From contig OY482860.1 of assembly GCA_960531495.1 (NCBI GenBank), positions 12,056,299 through 12,120,298 of the forward strand: DNA of 64,000 bases. Direction: 5' to 3'. Shown one piece after another: positions 35,217-64,000 of this stretch; position 1 is the first letter of the stretch; each line of letters begins with the position of its first letter. Source of the stretch: Zeus faber. Lineage: Eukaryota > Chordata > Actinopteri > Zeiformes > Zeidae. Made by a program: the position numbers and the translations under genes. A model generated the notes under the pieces. It was not told the DNA's origin, did no database searches, and was given only the letters and a program-made list of their open reading frames with translations.

Positions 35217-38200
35217 GTTAATGTATAGCAAAAGTGATATATAAATATATATAACTAAAAAGTCAAATCATACAAAATACTGGTAAAATCGGGATATGCC
35301 TGGGGCCACGAAGAGCCTTAAAAGATCTCAGCAAAGTCTTAAAATTAATTTTAAATTGTAAATTGTACAAGGAGACAGTGCAAGGACGCTGAATTTGGTG
35401 TGATGTTCTAAGTATGATCAAAGTTCAAAATCGCCGTCCAACAGGACCCCAATATTTCTTGCAACAGATTTGGTATGTTGCGAAAGACAACTAATGGATT
35501 GGCTCTGTCTTGCAATGTGCTTGGGCCTAATCACAAGGGTTTCTGTTCAGAGTTTCAGGAAATCACAATAGAAATGTGTTTTTCACACACTGAGATCAGC
35601 GGGCTTCACAGAGAGTCGAGCTAGGTGGCTCCGCCACGACTGCAAATAAAATATCGCAGTGGAAACTGATGTGAAGAGAACAAAACTGGGCCTCGGAATT
35701 GACCCCCGTGGAGAGCTGACGGCTGTCAGCTGACAGCCGTCGACTTTGAGGAACGCTGTTCTGCCAGCCTCATTGAAACATATCAAATATGCTGTAATTG
35801 TTGCTGCAGCAAGATTTTCTTGGACGCAATATTTGAAGGGATCTGGGGAATAAAGGGTAGGTTAGAAATAGACCGATAATCATGCGGGAGGAAGAGTCAA
35901 GTAGTTAAAAAAAATAACCTGCGACACAACAAGCAGATATCATGCTGTTAAAAATTGAAAGTCCCAGTAGCTTCCATTACTCCTAAACGAAATGCTGCGG
36001 CGACCTTTATTGTACTGAGTCTCCAAATATCTATATTTAATGGATACATTTTACATGGAAAAAAAAGTTGATTATCAAGCCAAACCACACAAAGAATTCA
36101 ATGATTAAGTGGCCATAGTCTTCTTCAGTCAATCAGCGAATTGAAATTATTCTGACCTTTCCTGACACAGCAAAACAAGCAGACAAGTCAGTCTGAAGAA
36201 TCTCAAGTGATTAAGTGATTATCTCTCACCCACGGTGTCTGCAACTCGACCAGTGGCGCTCCGCCTCCCAAGCTTCACACTGAGCACCGCCGCGCACAGG
36301 AGCCACCGCTCACATTGTATTGAGTATATTTTGCGTATTTTGATGATTTTGTCTATTGTGTTCCATGATTTTTCGCTCATTTTTTCTCACCAATTCAGCG
36401 TGCGTTCAAAAACTGCCGACAACAAAGACCAAGGCAGCCAAATAACTGTAGACTAGTCTAAACTGGCTCTGGGTGTAGTCACTGTACTGCGGCAGTATGG
36501 GATGATAAATAAGATTCTTTGGTGAAATTGTATTTTACACTGAAATACTTCAGAATTCATATTATTTCATTTGAATGGTGTTTGGTAAACCTGTTCATTA
36601 TCAATAGGGGTCTTCACTCACATGTTTAATAAAAGTAACCATTAATAAATAAAAATAGATTTTGGATGTCTTTTTACTTGTGCAATTCATTTAATCAATA
36701 TTTTTACTTGAAGTTAGGCACAATATTTGTCAAGTAATGACACTTCTACATCAGTACAAATCATCTTACCACCTCTTAGATATACTAGCTAGGCAGTAAA
36801 CGTTCATCTATGATCTGTTTCTGTATGTATACGTACAAGCGCACAAGTATCATGTATGAATTTGTGCGACACATCATCTCTTCATCATCTCTTCCTACCT
36901 TTCAGGACCTAGACCAGTGGGAGAAGCTGAGAGCCGCGATCGGGGCATCGTGCACCCTGCTCTGTGAGGCCGCGGCCAAGCCCCCGGGTCAGGCCGTGCT
37001 GTCCCCGGCCCCGCCGCCCCTCCCGGGGGTCGGGGGTCACGTCTTGAAGCAGACCACCGGGACCTCGGTGAGCAGCCTGATCCGCATCGCAGCAAACAAC
37101 CAAGGTACAAGGATGACGGAGGAAAGGATTCCCGTTAAACAGGAGCGGTCGTTATAAAAAAAATCACGCATCTGTGATATTATGATCACCTCTCACACCA
37201 CAAATCGAAACGTACTTTGAGCCCTTGAACTCCTTCCACTGGTCAATTCGTGCGATGTGCATTTCCAAAGCAACTTGTTATCTTGGTACTATCCAGTACG
37301 CCAGAACACTCTGAACCGGCAAATCCACAGGGTCTGCCGTGTCAACGACCGACATCATTGGTTTCCTTTGGTCTAGGTTAGGCCAAATAGATAATTATAC
37401 ATTCATATTTTACCGCAAAAGACATCATATATATATCTGCGCATATTAAAATGTAAAAAAATAAAGCCATATATATATATTTGGCAGGGGAGAGCTTTTT
37501 CTCAGCACAGTTAAACGTTTAACTTTGTCCCTGCAAATCTGCGGCAGCACCAGAATATTTAACTTAGTACAGTTGTTCCATGATGATTTGGCCATCTTAT
37601 GTGCTGTGTAAATAGATGGGTACTTCAATTATCTCTATATGAACTGTTCATTAATTGACGTGTGTGTGTGTGTGTGTGTGTGTGTAACACCAGATGCTCT
37701 CATCCTTGGCGCAACGTGCAACGAGCCATGTGGCGAGGACTCTCTGTCAGACTTGGTGAGCCTCAAATATCTATTTGTCTTCCGCCTCTGTCGAGTGGAT
37801 GGTCCTCACGGAGCATTTTTTCAAAATTCATATTATCTCAATTGTTTTCTCGTTTAATTTCCCTCGCTCTGCAGTCCTTCTCTTGAGCCACCTCCGTTTG
37901 AATGATATCATAAACAGTTTAGCGGCTGTCGCGCATTCAAAGCCGAGAAACAATGCCCCTTTCTCCGCCACTTCCCCCCCTTTCTTTCCTTCCCTTTGCC
38001 GGTCACACAGTGATGCTCCACACACGTTTAAAGCTTTTCCCTCCCCTCTCTCCACCTTCCCCTCCAGGCCGTTGGACTGGGCATGAGCTTTGTCAAACTG
38101 GGAGGTCTGGCCGGCGCGGAGCGGCTGACTAAATGCAACCGTCTGATTGCTATAGAGGAAGAGCTGGCCCAGCAGGGAATCTTGGGTAGGGCTTTTTTTC

Positions 38201-38273
38201 CACCCCTCCCTTGTCTTTTCTTAGTCGAGCGGGGAAATAAAAGGAGGCGAGACAAAGCCACCGGGAGGGAGAG

Positions 38274-38312
<39 letters not shown>

Positions 38313-38952
38313 AACAGCCGGGCTTGTGAAAACACATCTCACCCACGCTCTGCCTTAGACGTGAAAGGAAACTGTGGCAGGAATCATAGAAAGGCATCTG
38401 TGTGTGTGCGTGTGTGTGTGTGTGTGTGTGTGACAGTGAGTGTGTGAATGGAACATGAAAAAATAGCTCGGATCTGTTAATTGGCCTCCTAATTACACAC
38501 ACATAGAAACGCACGCTCGCCCCCCCGTCGGACAATTACTGAAAGGAGAGTTCATCTTTGTGTAAATCGAACTGCCTGCAACGACAAGTTTGTTTGTTTT
38601 GCTCGTTAATTTTTCCAAATCGCAGAGCGAGCGAGCAAGAGGGAGAGAGAGCGAGAGAGTATGTTTGTGTGTCGTGTGCATGTGCAGAAGATGAGATCAA
38701 TAGAAAACATCATCAAAACATGACAACGCCAGAGCGGAGTGAGGCCGACTGGCAATCTGCCGTTGCCGTCAGCCCGCGGCGGCGGCGGCGGCAGCAGTTG
38801 TACTTTGGACACATTCAGCCCTCCTTTGTTGTCTACTTTGTTTATTTCTCAACCCCCCCTCTCTCCTGTCCACAGTGTCCAGGGAGAAGCACCCCCCACC
38901 GCTGCTTGTTGAATACATAGAGGAGCAGCCGCAAAGCCCGGAGCAAAACTAA
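26133..38952 (+). CDS. eno4: eno4: enolase 4 (sperm/flagellar enolase-like protein), 13 coding exons
   Basis: Coding exons: 26133-26297, 26936-27064, 30008-30183, 31308-31438, 31703-31869, 32043-32171, 32780-32848, 33926-34090, 34728-34853, 36906-37104, 37694-37755, 38068-38185, 38876-38952. Joined they give 1713 nt (570 codons plus stop) with consistent phase at every junction; human ENO4 is about 628 residues. Residues 1-55 resemble the RIIa/Dpy30-like docking domain of ENO4. A charged linker lies at about 157-215. The enolase-like fold follows ([13 protein letters not shown] about 224; LEEIIMIP about 285; [15 protein letters not shown] about 363; [10 protein letters not shown] about 410; [18 protein letters not shown] about 514). 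Against ENO1, the Lys345 and Lys396 equivalents (residues about 467 and 516) are kept, while the His373 and metal-ligand Asp245 and Glu293 positions are not acidic or His (Asn368, Ile413). This divergence is typical of ENO4. The family is required for sperm tail structure in mouse. Neighbour shtn1 is convergent. Confidence 0.95.
26298..26935. other. eno4 intron 1, with an agtcagtt tandem repeat
   Basis: GT-AG intron of 638 bp. From about 26806 to 26890 it contains eight or more copies of an 8-bp unit (agtcagtt, with agtcactt and agtgagtt variants), ending about 45 bp before the acceptor. Confidence 0.85.
26936..27064 (+). CDS. eno4: eno4 coding exon 2
   Basis: Acceptor gatcaccag, then [18 protein letters not shown] through [10 protein letters not shown] and donor gtctct; 43 codons, phase 0/0. 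Corresponds to human ANCFSKLAKPPTICKI ... FCTIQNFPKN. Confidence 0.92.
28062..28150. mobile_element. Fragment of a hAT-like MITE in eno4 intron 2
   Basis: The segment reads actagggttgcgcc and later gtggccaactagccgcgacg. These words resemble the ends of fish hAT elements built on cgactagtcg-type repeats. Only a degraded piece remains. Confidence 0.35.
28164..29075. mobile_element. Long-TIR MITE in eno4 intron 2
   Basis: The left end (tgtgtcttgggtgatcccat and on through gcggacagctccaagtacag) is an imperfect reverse complement of the right end (tgatcgtatcgcccaagacg preceded by actcagaactgtccacct). The TIRs are about 60 bp. Further inside, ggcctactcaaatgaggtcc and aggcggaagtacatactcat are sequences common in fish genomes. 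Interior direct repeats (aaacaaatacatctaaaatg, aaataaatacatcgaaaaga) are present. There is no transposase. Confidence 0.8.
29107..29164. repeat. (GA)n microsatellite in eno4 intron 2
   Basis: About 58 bp of ga repeats immediately outside the right end of the long-TIR MITE. Confidence 0.95.
29530..29715 (+). pseudogene. LINE reverse-transcriptase fragment in eno4 intron 2
   Basis: One frame reads [20 protein letters not shown] and then [20 protein letters not shown], a degraded form of the RT block VSKGVPQGSILGPLLF.IYIN of L2/Rex1-type elements. Only about 60 codons remain and stops flank them. Confidence 0.65.
29729..29755. repeat. Short interstitial telomere-like repeat
   Basis: The order is ccctga ccctga ccctaa ccctaa ccc: four and a half units of the vertebrate telomere repeat, two of them with one change. 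It directly follows the LINE fragment. Confidence 0.8.
30008..30183 (+). CDS. eno4: eno4 coding exon 3
   Basis: Acceptor ggtgtttag, then [40 protein letters not shown] and IDGIL, donor gtaatg. Matches human VVISTHFEVHENAL ... VQWVNSTITHELQGMAPSDQ. Length 176, leaving two bases (ag) of a split codon. Confidence 0.93.
30475..30690. mobile_element. Dispersed fish repeat fragment in eno4 intron 3
   Basis: Contains aggcaaggcaatgtttattt, gtatcttaaaatcaattccg and gggacaaattggaaggctgtgc-type words (read in part). These are typical of a degenerate fish retroposon; a related fragment is at 35285-35480. Borders are uncertain. Confidence 0.4.
31308..31438 (+). CDS. eno4: eno4 coding exon 4 (charged linker)
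   Basis: Acceptor tattggacag; the split codon ag+c gives Ser, then [20 protein letters not shown] and [20 protein letters not shown], donor gtaagc. It aligns with the acidic/basic, Pro-rich linker of human ENO4 (EDKGRKELEKSLEYS ... TKKKGQKPG) but lacks the long human polyproline run. Ends with one base of a split codon. Confidence 0.9.
31703..31869 (+). CDS. eno4: eno4 coding exon 5
   Basis: Acceptor tcctacacag, then [40 protein letters not shown] and [12 protein letters not shown], donor gtcatt (weak beyond gt). [12 protein letters not shown] corresponds to AILGVSLAVCKA of canonical enolases. Ends in phase 0. Confidence 0.92.
31891..31998. repeat. (GGAT)n microsatellite in eno4 intron 5
   Basis: About 108 bp of ggat repeats with gggt and ggtt variants start 21 bp after exon 5 and fill most of the 173-bp intron. 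Confidence 0.95.
32043..32171 (+). CDS. eno4: eno4 coding exon 6
   Basis: Acceptor ctccgttcag, then [36 protein letters not shown] and QSVKQ, donor gtacca. LEEIIMIP aligns with MQEFMILP of ENO1 and keeps its catalytic Glu; GGSHAGN of ENO1 is CGKSSPGK here, losing the His. 43 codons, phase 0/0. The frame stays open beyond the donor into a minisatellite. Confidence 0.94.
32183..32570. repeat. 15-bp minisatellite in eno4 intron 6 (tcttctcatcctcca type)
   Basis: About 25 copies of a 15-bp unit (ccatcttctcatcct and ccatcttctcagcct variants) begin about 12 bp after exon 6. Because the unit is a multiple of 3, it reads in the exon-6 frame as a [13 protein letters not shown]-type repeat without a stop until 32649-32651. 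Confidence 0.92.
32780..32848 (+). CDS. eno4: eno4 coding exon 7
   Basis: Acceptor gaacttcaacag, then [20 protein letters not shown] ending KAG, donor gtgagg; 23 codons, phase 0/0. Matches human VEMLMEMQKHINKIIEM. An AG eleven codons earlier (gggcag) would shift the frame, so this acceptor was chosen. Confidence 0.85.
33926..34090 (+). CDS. eno4: eno4 coding exon 8
   Basis: Acceptor ggctgccag, then [38 protein letters not shown] and [15 protein letters not shown], donor gtaagt. Human: [34 protein letters not shown] second in-frame acceptor nine bases on (33935) is equally possible. The canonical metal-binding Asp is Asn. Confidence 0.93.
34728..34853 (+). CDS. eno4: eno4 coding exon 9, with a GC donor
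   Basis: Acceptor ccccgcag, then [38 protein letters not shown] and E, followed by gcaagt. Human: NKGKYEV, INKYPSIIALIDPFRKED. The only join that keeps the frame into exon 10 uses a GC donor (gag|gcaagt), whose other positions are consensus. Confidence 0.92.
34854..36905. other. eno4 intron 9 (GC-AG), with a TA microsatellite and a retroposon fragment
   Basis: 2052-bp intron starting gcaagt and ending cctttcag. It holds (TA)n at 35165-35213 and a dispersed-repeat fragment (35285-about 35480: gccacgaagagccttaaaag, aaggagacagtgcaaggacg) related to 30475-30690. Near 35717-35743 a short inverted repeat (gacggctgtcagctgacagccgtc) occurs, here described by its first 20 bases gacggctgtcagctgacagc. 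Confidence 0.7.
36906..37104 (+). CDS. eno4: eno4 coding exon 10
   Basis: Acceptor cctttcag, then [20 protein letters not shown], a Pro-rich segment ([11 protein letters not shown]) and [20 protein letters not shown], donor gtacaa. VLK aligns with LLLK of ENO1, the catalytic Lys345. The exon is GC-rich (about two-thirds G+C), unlike its introns. Ends with one base of a split codon. Confidence 0.92.
37661..37685. repeat. (TG)n tract beside the exon-11 acceptor
   Basis: 25 bp of tg repeats end 8 bp before the exon-11 acceptor (aacaccag) and take the place of a normal pyrimidine tract. Confidence 0.9.
37694..37755 (+). CDS. eno4: eno4 coding exon 11
   Basis: Split codon g+at gives Asp, then [20 protein letters not shown], donor gtgagc. 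It aligns with human ITVFGSTEGESSDDSLVDL and with VSHRSGETEDTFIADL of ENO1; the catalytic His373 is absent. 62 bp. Confidence 0.9.
38068..38185 (+). CDS. eno4: eno4 coding exon 12
   Basis: Acceptor ccctccag, then [39 protein letters not shown], donor gtaggg. It matches human AVGLGVRFIKLGGLSRGERV and keeps the Lys equivalent to ENO1 Lys396 (FVK). The most conserved exon of the gene. Confidence 0.96.
38272..38307. repeat. (GA)n microsatellite in eno4 intron 12
   Basis: About 36 bp of ga repeats; a (TG)n tract follows at about 38400-38431. Confidence 0.95.
38876..38952 (+). CDS. eno4: eno4 coding exon 13 and stop
   Basis: Acceptor ctgtccacag, then (V)[24 protein letters not shown] and TAA. It is shorter than the human C-terminus (FKEEHTFFYFNEEAEKA...), so the protein ends about 30-40 residues earlier. 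The phase fits exon 12. Confidence 0.85.
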
Positions 38953-39076
38953 ATGCTCCCCGTTGTACTGCCGCGTGTTTGCGCTGGGAGCCGCGCGACT
39001 GTACATTTTCTCCAACGTGGGCGATTTACATTTTAATGACACAACCCTTTCCCCCCCCCCCCCCCCGACAATGAAA

Positions 39077-39082
39077 AATAAA
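39077..39082 (+). terminator. Poly(A) signal of eno4
   Basis: The hexamer aataaa lies 125 bp after the eno4 stop codon, after a C-run. It is the first canonical signal downstream, so the 3' UTR is probably short. Confidence 0.6.
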
Positions 39083-39647
39083 AAACGAATCCATAGTCCT
39101 CCGTAGCCTTTTTTCGAGCCTTTAGAAAAACACAAACAGATTTCCTGTTATTTGCAGCGTTAAACTGCCTCTAAATAGATTCTTACATTTCATATTTCAA
39201 ATTCTGTTCAGAAAAAAAAATTGCTATTCGCTGGATGCCGAAGGGCAACAAATAAACCGGCTTTGCAAAGCCATTACACCTTTTGACATTTCCAGCGCTC
39301 AAACACATTGTCCTGTGAAGGCTGCGCCTCGGCCTCACACAAACACGCGACTCTTTCTTCGTGAAAATGTCGTCTGGCGACAGACGATGGGAGAGGCAGC
39401 GAGACGCGGGGCGAGCTCCGCGGGGCGGCTGGAAGTGCTGAACAAGCGGGACGGCCATTTTAAATCCACCTTTTATCTTTTCTTTTATCTCCTTTCGCCG
39501 CTGCTGGAAAGCGGTATGATGCAAGCAGAGGTTCTAAGATGAAGCTTAATTGATCAGCGCCGCAATATTTGAATCCTGGTCTACAAATATAGCAGAAATA
39601 AAAATAATTAGAGCAGCCCCGTGCTAAAGCCTGTGCGTGCGCGGTCT

Positions 39648-39679
<32 letters not shown>

Positions 39680-42600
39680 AACATTGACGCACAGACCCAC
39701 TCCTCAATGTTGGCTCACAAATAGAGGCTCGTCATTGTTCGGGGTGTCGGGAGGAAAGGCCTCTTCATAACCGCTCGACACCTCATCCGACCCCTCTCAC
39801 GTCCTCCACGGTTCCTCGGAGGAAGCGATTATGTCAGACTGCAAAAGACAACAGATAAATGTCCATTCCGCAGCGGTGGGAGCTTCCGGCTGCCGGCAGA
39901 AGGGGCCCGTTGTTGTGCAGCGGGAAGCGGAGAAGGCTCCGCGAGCACGTTGCGCCGCGGCGCGCAGGGAAAGGCAGCTGCATTGACGGGCCTTCCAGTG
40001 AGTCACCGCTTATTCACGCCGCTGTTCTGCGACATGTCCGGCGACTTGGTGCCCAGAGAGAGCACAATAGACCAGCGCATAGTAGCTTGTTTGTAGTTCA
40101 ATTATTTGGTTTCGATCAAATAGGTGTCAATTTACTGCATGTCTTTATATAGATGGATTAGGTAGATTTATTTTGAGCTTAAGGTGACATTTGATGTCCA
40201 CAAGCGATGTACATTAGAAACAAATGTAGAACTTAGACGTACATGTTAGTAGTAGTAACAAGACCTTTTGAGAAATCAACACATTTTACTAATCTGTAAC
40301 AGGATTTAAATGCATTGAATTTTGAATTGTATTTAATTTCTTAAATGCGCCTTTATTATTTATTTTTTTGTGAGATGCTAAATGTCATTACTTACAGCAT
40401 CGCACTAAGGAGCTCTGGACATTAGCAAGTGTGCCAATTACTTTGTTTGGAAAATGAATGAAATGACTAAGAAAATATGTCAAATTAAGTGCTTCACAAC
40501 AAACCGGATGGAAAAAGGAAAAATCAAAAAGGGCTCTAATTGGCCGTCCATAAGCGGACAAAAATACCCACAAACACAACGTTACATTGTCTGGGTGGCG
40601 GAGCATCAAAGGAAGGGTCAGAGATGGTGGAAGGTGGAGAAAAAGCCTCCTGGTCTAATTATGTGTTTTGCTGCGATCCGCAATGTTTGCTGCCGTGCCA
40701 CTCAGCACGGGACGACTTTGGCGTTGGGAGCAGACGGTTACAGGAGAACTGAACTGGTCATCTCATCAACTCTTGTTTCTGGGAAAAAAAAATAGAGAAA
40801 CGTGGAAAACAACAGCTCCAAAGGACAATCAGCACCAATTCTCGCATATTAGATCTTTTTTTTTTTTTTTAACTGTCGTTGGTGCGCTGCCGAGTTGTGC
40901 CAACAACATGGATGTGGCGAGGGTAATTCACCGGATTTGGCGGGTATGAGTGGGCCTCTGACGTGAAAAAAAAAATCAATATAGAGACGTTGCTTTTCTC
41001 CCCTTTTCTTTGTGTCCAGTGTGGAGACTGGACGGCAAGAATGTTGCGTGATACTGTGATACTGTAGTCCAGCGATGACTCAGATAATAACATAAGCCTG
41101 AATCTGCCCTGTAGGATGAATCCAAATTTTATTATACAATTGTTTTGTTTTTTTACTATATTCAAATGTATGTATTTTGTATCTGTGCAAAATGCTTTCC
41201 CCTATTTTTGCATTAGGACTTGTAACGTAAGGACCATGTCGATGAGCTGAAGTTGATTGTGAATGAATAATTAACTTTATCCATCTCAAAGAGCTTCTGA
41301 ACCGTCTGTGACGGACGGTTCGCGGAAATCCAACCGCGACTTTAAAGAAATACTTCAGCCCACGTTGAGCGGTACTTAGGCCAATCCAGGCCCGCTACCC
41401 CAAATGAGTTTGACACTCCTTCTCCATCCCCTGAGATATGATCAGAGATAAACCGGAGTTCCCCGCGTCCTCCTTTGTCATGAGAAAATGGAGGAAAGCG
41501 CACATGCCACAGAAGCACAACCGGCCACTTCCTCGTGCTTGTTCTGCCGCAAACCCATTCACAGACGACTCCGCTTTGTCCGCGAGGGGCCTTTGTCGCG
41601 GCTAAGTCTGCTGTTAAATACAATTAAAGAGTGTGACTTCCTCTGTGATTTCTGGGGCGGTCAGGTGAGGGGGTGATAAGTTGAATGTATGGAAGATTGA
41701 GCCAAGCCCATTGAAGCCTGTTGACGACGGATCTCTTTAAACAAGGCTGGAGTGGGGAGTCTCGCCTACATTAAATTTCACTTCACACTACGTTAGGGCG
41801 GATTGGGAGGCTTTCCCCCGGGTGGAAATTGCACCTAAGTGCTAAATGAAGCCTAAAGCCTTAATTAGTGGCAGGACACAATAGGTGATGGACATCGCCC
41901 AGAGTTCGCGGCTCTCATGTTTCAATCCCTCACTTAAGTAACAGTCTGGGAAATTTGGGCAGGTGTCGAGGGAAAACAAAACAAAATGAAAAGAAAGCCC
42001 ACCATCGTGGCTAACTAACCATCATGGTCATTGTAATTTTTTTTTCTGAGGGCGCGGGTTGATCCTCCAGTCTGTTTCCAAGTAAGACTCACCTTTAACA
42101 GCGGCTTAACCTCAGCGTGCCGTGACATTGCCAAACGCTGGAGTCCGCCTCCAAAGCAGCGGGGTTTGGCCAGTTAAGCCATCTCTTTGCTGTGAAATGT
42201 TGGCCAATATTTAGACTGTGGGGAGCCCCTGTCCAGCCACAGACAGAAGTATAATGACCCAGTATAAAGTAACAACACACGAGAGACTTCCCTCATATCT
42301 ATCAAAATGCCAGTCCGTCAAAGATCCTCAGAAGATATCAAGGAATGGAAGGAGAGAATCGGGAGCACAGTGTACAATAATTAATGTGGGAACCAAATAG
42401 GACTAATTCACTTTACATTGGAAACGGGAATGTGACCAGTTACATAGCTGGTCAACTTGCTTTGGTCAAGAGGTTAGCGTAGAAAAAAAATAGCACAACC
42501 TTTAATATTTAAAAAGTTAAACAACGTGCCATTAACAGGCCATGTGTCTTTCATTTAATTTCAACTTAATCAGACAACTGACTTAATAAAAAAAAAAACA

Positions 42601-43080
42601 TGTCAGGAAACCCGGCAAATCAAAGGTTCTCATTTATCCCTTTTCAATTTTTTCTGTTGAAAATTGTTTTGAAATTCTTTGAAATACACCCCCCCACTCC
42701 CGCCAAACAAAATGTCTTTCTTAAGCCAGTGAAATGCTGAACTACAAAATTTGCAAAAGAAACGCTAAGCTCCGATGTGCTGACTCTGCTTTCACAATGG
42801 TGAACAACCTCACGGCCTCCCTTCGGGGTGCTTATGCCTGGACCCGTATTGTCCTGCCGGTGTCCAGCTCAGTGAGTGCAGGTTTGGACGGGCTCAGAAT
42901 GCCTGTGGAACGAGCACACAACCATTGCAGTTTTCAACATTTGTACCCTGTTGTGCTTTCAGTCGATCATTCTACTGAGTAAAAAGTGTTCTTACCGACG
43001 CGCAATATGGTCCGATAAACACTAATGCGCTCATATCACAATAACAATGGCGGTGGTTGAACGTGAACAGGAGACAACAC
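39083..43080. other. Intergenic space between convergent eno4 and shtn1
   Basis: About 4 kb with no recognised gene. It contains an (AC)n tract at about 39655-39678, T- and A-runs, and several long stretches free of simple repeats (for example 41700-42250 and 39850-40060). The frames of up to 113 codons lack domains. The 3' UTRs of both genes and, for shtn1, possible further 3' exons would lie here; none was identified. Confidence 0.5.
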
Positions 43081-63064
<19,984 letters not shown>

Positions 63065-63936
63065 CTAGGAGGGAGAGGGAGAGCGAGCGAGAGAGAGAGA
63101 GAGCGAGAGAAAACAATCATATAGTTGGAGACTGAATTGGCTCATGTTTGCTTCAGACATTGTTAACCAGCTGGAGAATAACACTCTGTAGCCGTCTCCT
63201 CTTGTGAGCAAATGAAGCTTCATGGAAGGAGCAGAGGTGTCGGTCCGGCACACAGCCGTACGGCCGTCCTCACGAGCAGCCTGCACGGACGTGATGTTAA
63301 TCAGATATTAAAGGAAACATGTAAAGCTCAATGGTGGGTTTGTGGTGCCGCAGAGTCGTGTCATCTGCCATTCAGTGTGATCAAAGCGTCCCGGGGAAAA
63401 CAAAAAAATCTGATTATGGCTCCGGCGTGCGTGGGTGCGTACCTGCCGCTCCTCGTTGCACACAGCTGTTAATTGAGATGAGAGGAGCAAAATGCTTGAC
63501 ACTGAAGTATGTTTCTATGCCACCTACGTGAAACACCATGATACCAATTCAAAGGAACGGGACTAGTGTTGTTACCAATCGAGCTCAGCTTGCTGTCTCC
63601 GCTCCTTTACTTACTTTTCTTAATCTAGTACGGATGATGAAAACATTGAATTATTTTGAACCTTGCAATGTAAGATTTGACCTTGAAAATAACCTGTGCC
63701 ATGTTGTTGCTGTTGTTTTTGGATCGTCTATCACTGACAACGATGGGAACGCTCCCGAAAGGAATGAATTTGGTAATATCACAAGAAAGGACAGAGATCA
63801 TTTTAAGATGTAGTTGAAGAACAAAGAACTATGGTGACACTACGGTTAACACCACATGGACCCAATGGATATACTACACAATTGAGCCCATGTGGGAAAT
63901 ATGAAGAGTGTAATACATTTTCCATATTTCTTCATT

Positions 63937-63943
<7 letters not shown>
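63065..63943. other. shtn1 intron, 5' side
   Basis: Starts with a (GA/GAGC)n tract (63070-63110), which on the transcript strand is a ct-rich pyrimidine tract for the acceptor. I searched for the preceding exon (human EYEDLRAENQKTKEKCDKIR) on the minus strand and found none. Confidence 0.6.

Positions 63944-64000
<57 letters not shown>
63944..64000. repeat. (CA)n microsatellite, cut by the window edge
   Basis: At least 57 bp of ca repeats running off the right end. Confidence 0.95.

Overview
The window looks like nuclear DNA from a teleost fish, probably a percomorph. Two spliced genes of vertebrate type lie in about 38 kb. Simple-sequence arrays (CA, GATA, GA, AAT) are very dense, and there are relics of an L1-clade LINE, a Tc1 transposase, hAT-like MITEs and a tRNA-headed SINE typical of fish. 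No operons, ribosome binding sites, rRNA, CRISPR arrays or functional tRNA genes were seen.

Layout. 1-26 kb: gene-poor, repeat-dominated DNA. It holds a CAGA/GACA array (1-720), a CACTACAAGAG minisatellite (1865-3030), a TIR element with a TA-rich core (5207-5653), a broken L1-clade LINE with three other elements inserted in it (about 8985-14890), a 0.77-kb GATAA satellite (16951-17722), a hAT-like MITE (20393-20722) and an 11-bp GC-rich minisatellite (21426-21583). 26.1-39.1 kb: eno4 (enolase 4, sperm/flagellar enolase) on the + strand. All 13 coding exons were assembled by hand. Every join keeps the frame, giving 570 codons, and a CRE and an RFX-type X-box lie just upstream. 39.1-43.1 kb: intergenic space between two convergent genes. 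43.1-64 kb: shtn1 (shootin-1) on the - strand. Eleven coding exons (415 codons) were assembled from its coiled-coil core to a terminal stop. The first exon(s), for roughly the first 55-60 residues, lie beyond the right edge.

The tail-to-tail order eno4(+)/shtn1(-) matches the order I know from human 10q25.3 (HSPA12A-ENO4-SHTN1-VAX1), which supports both identifications. The two products are not known to work together. ENO4 belongs to the sperm flagellum, and shootin-1 couples actin flow to adhesion in growing axons. I recognised no HSPA12A exon left of eno4.

Nothing here looks like a new multi-gene system. The points most worth a second look are local: the ciliary-type promoter of eno4, a GC-AG intron, an intron minisatellite that reads in frame from an eno4 exon, a shtn1 stop codon lying inside a splice-donor consensus, microsatellites serving as acceptor pyrimidine tracts, and several long hairpins. 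Coordinates and splice sites come from reading the sequence against remembered human homologues; no alignment or transcript data were available.
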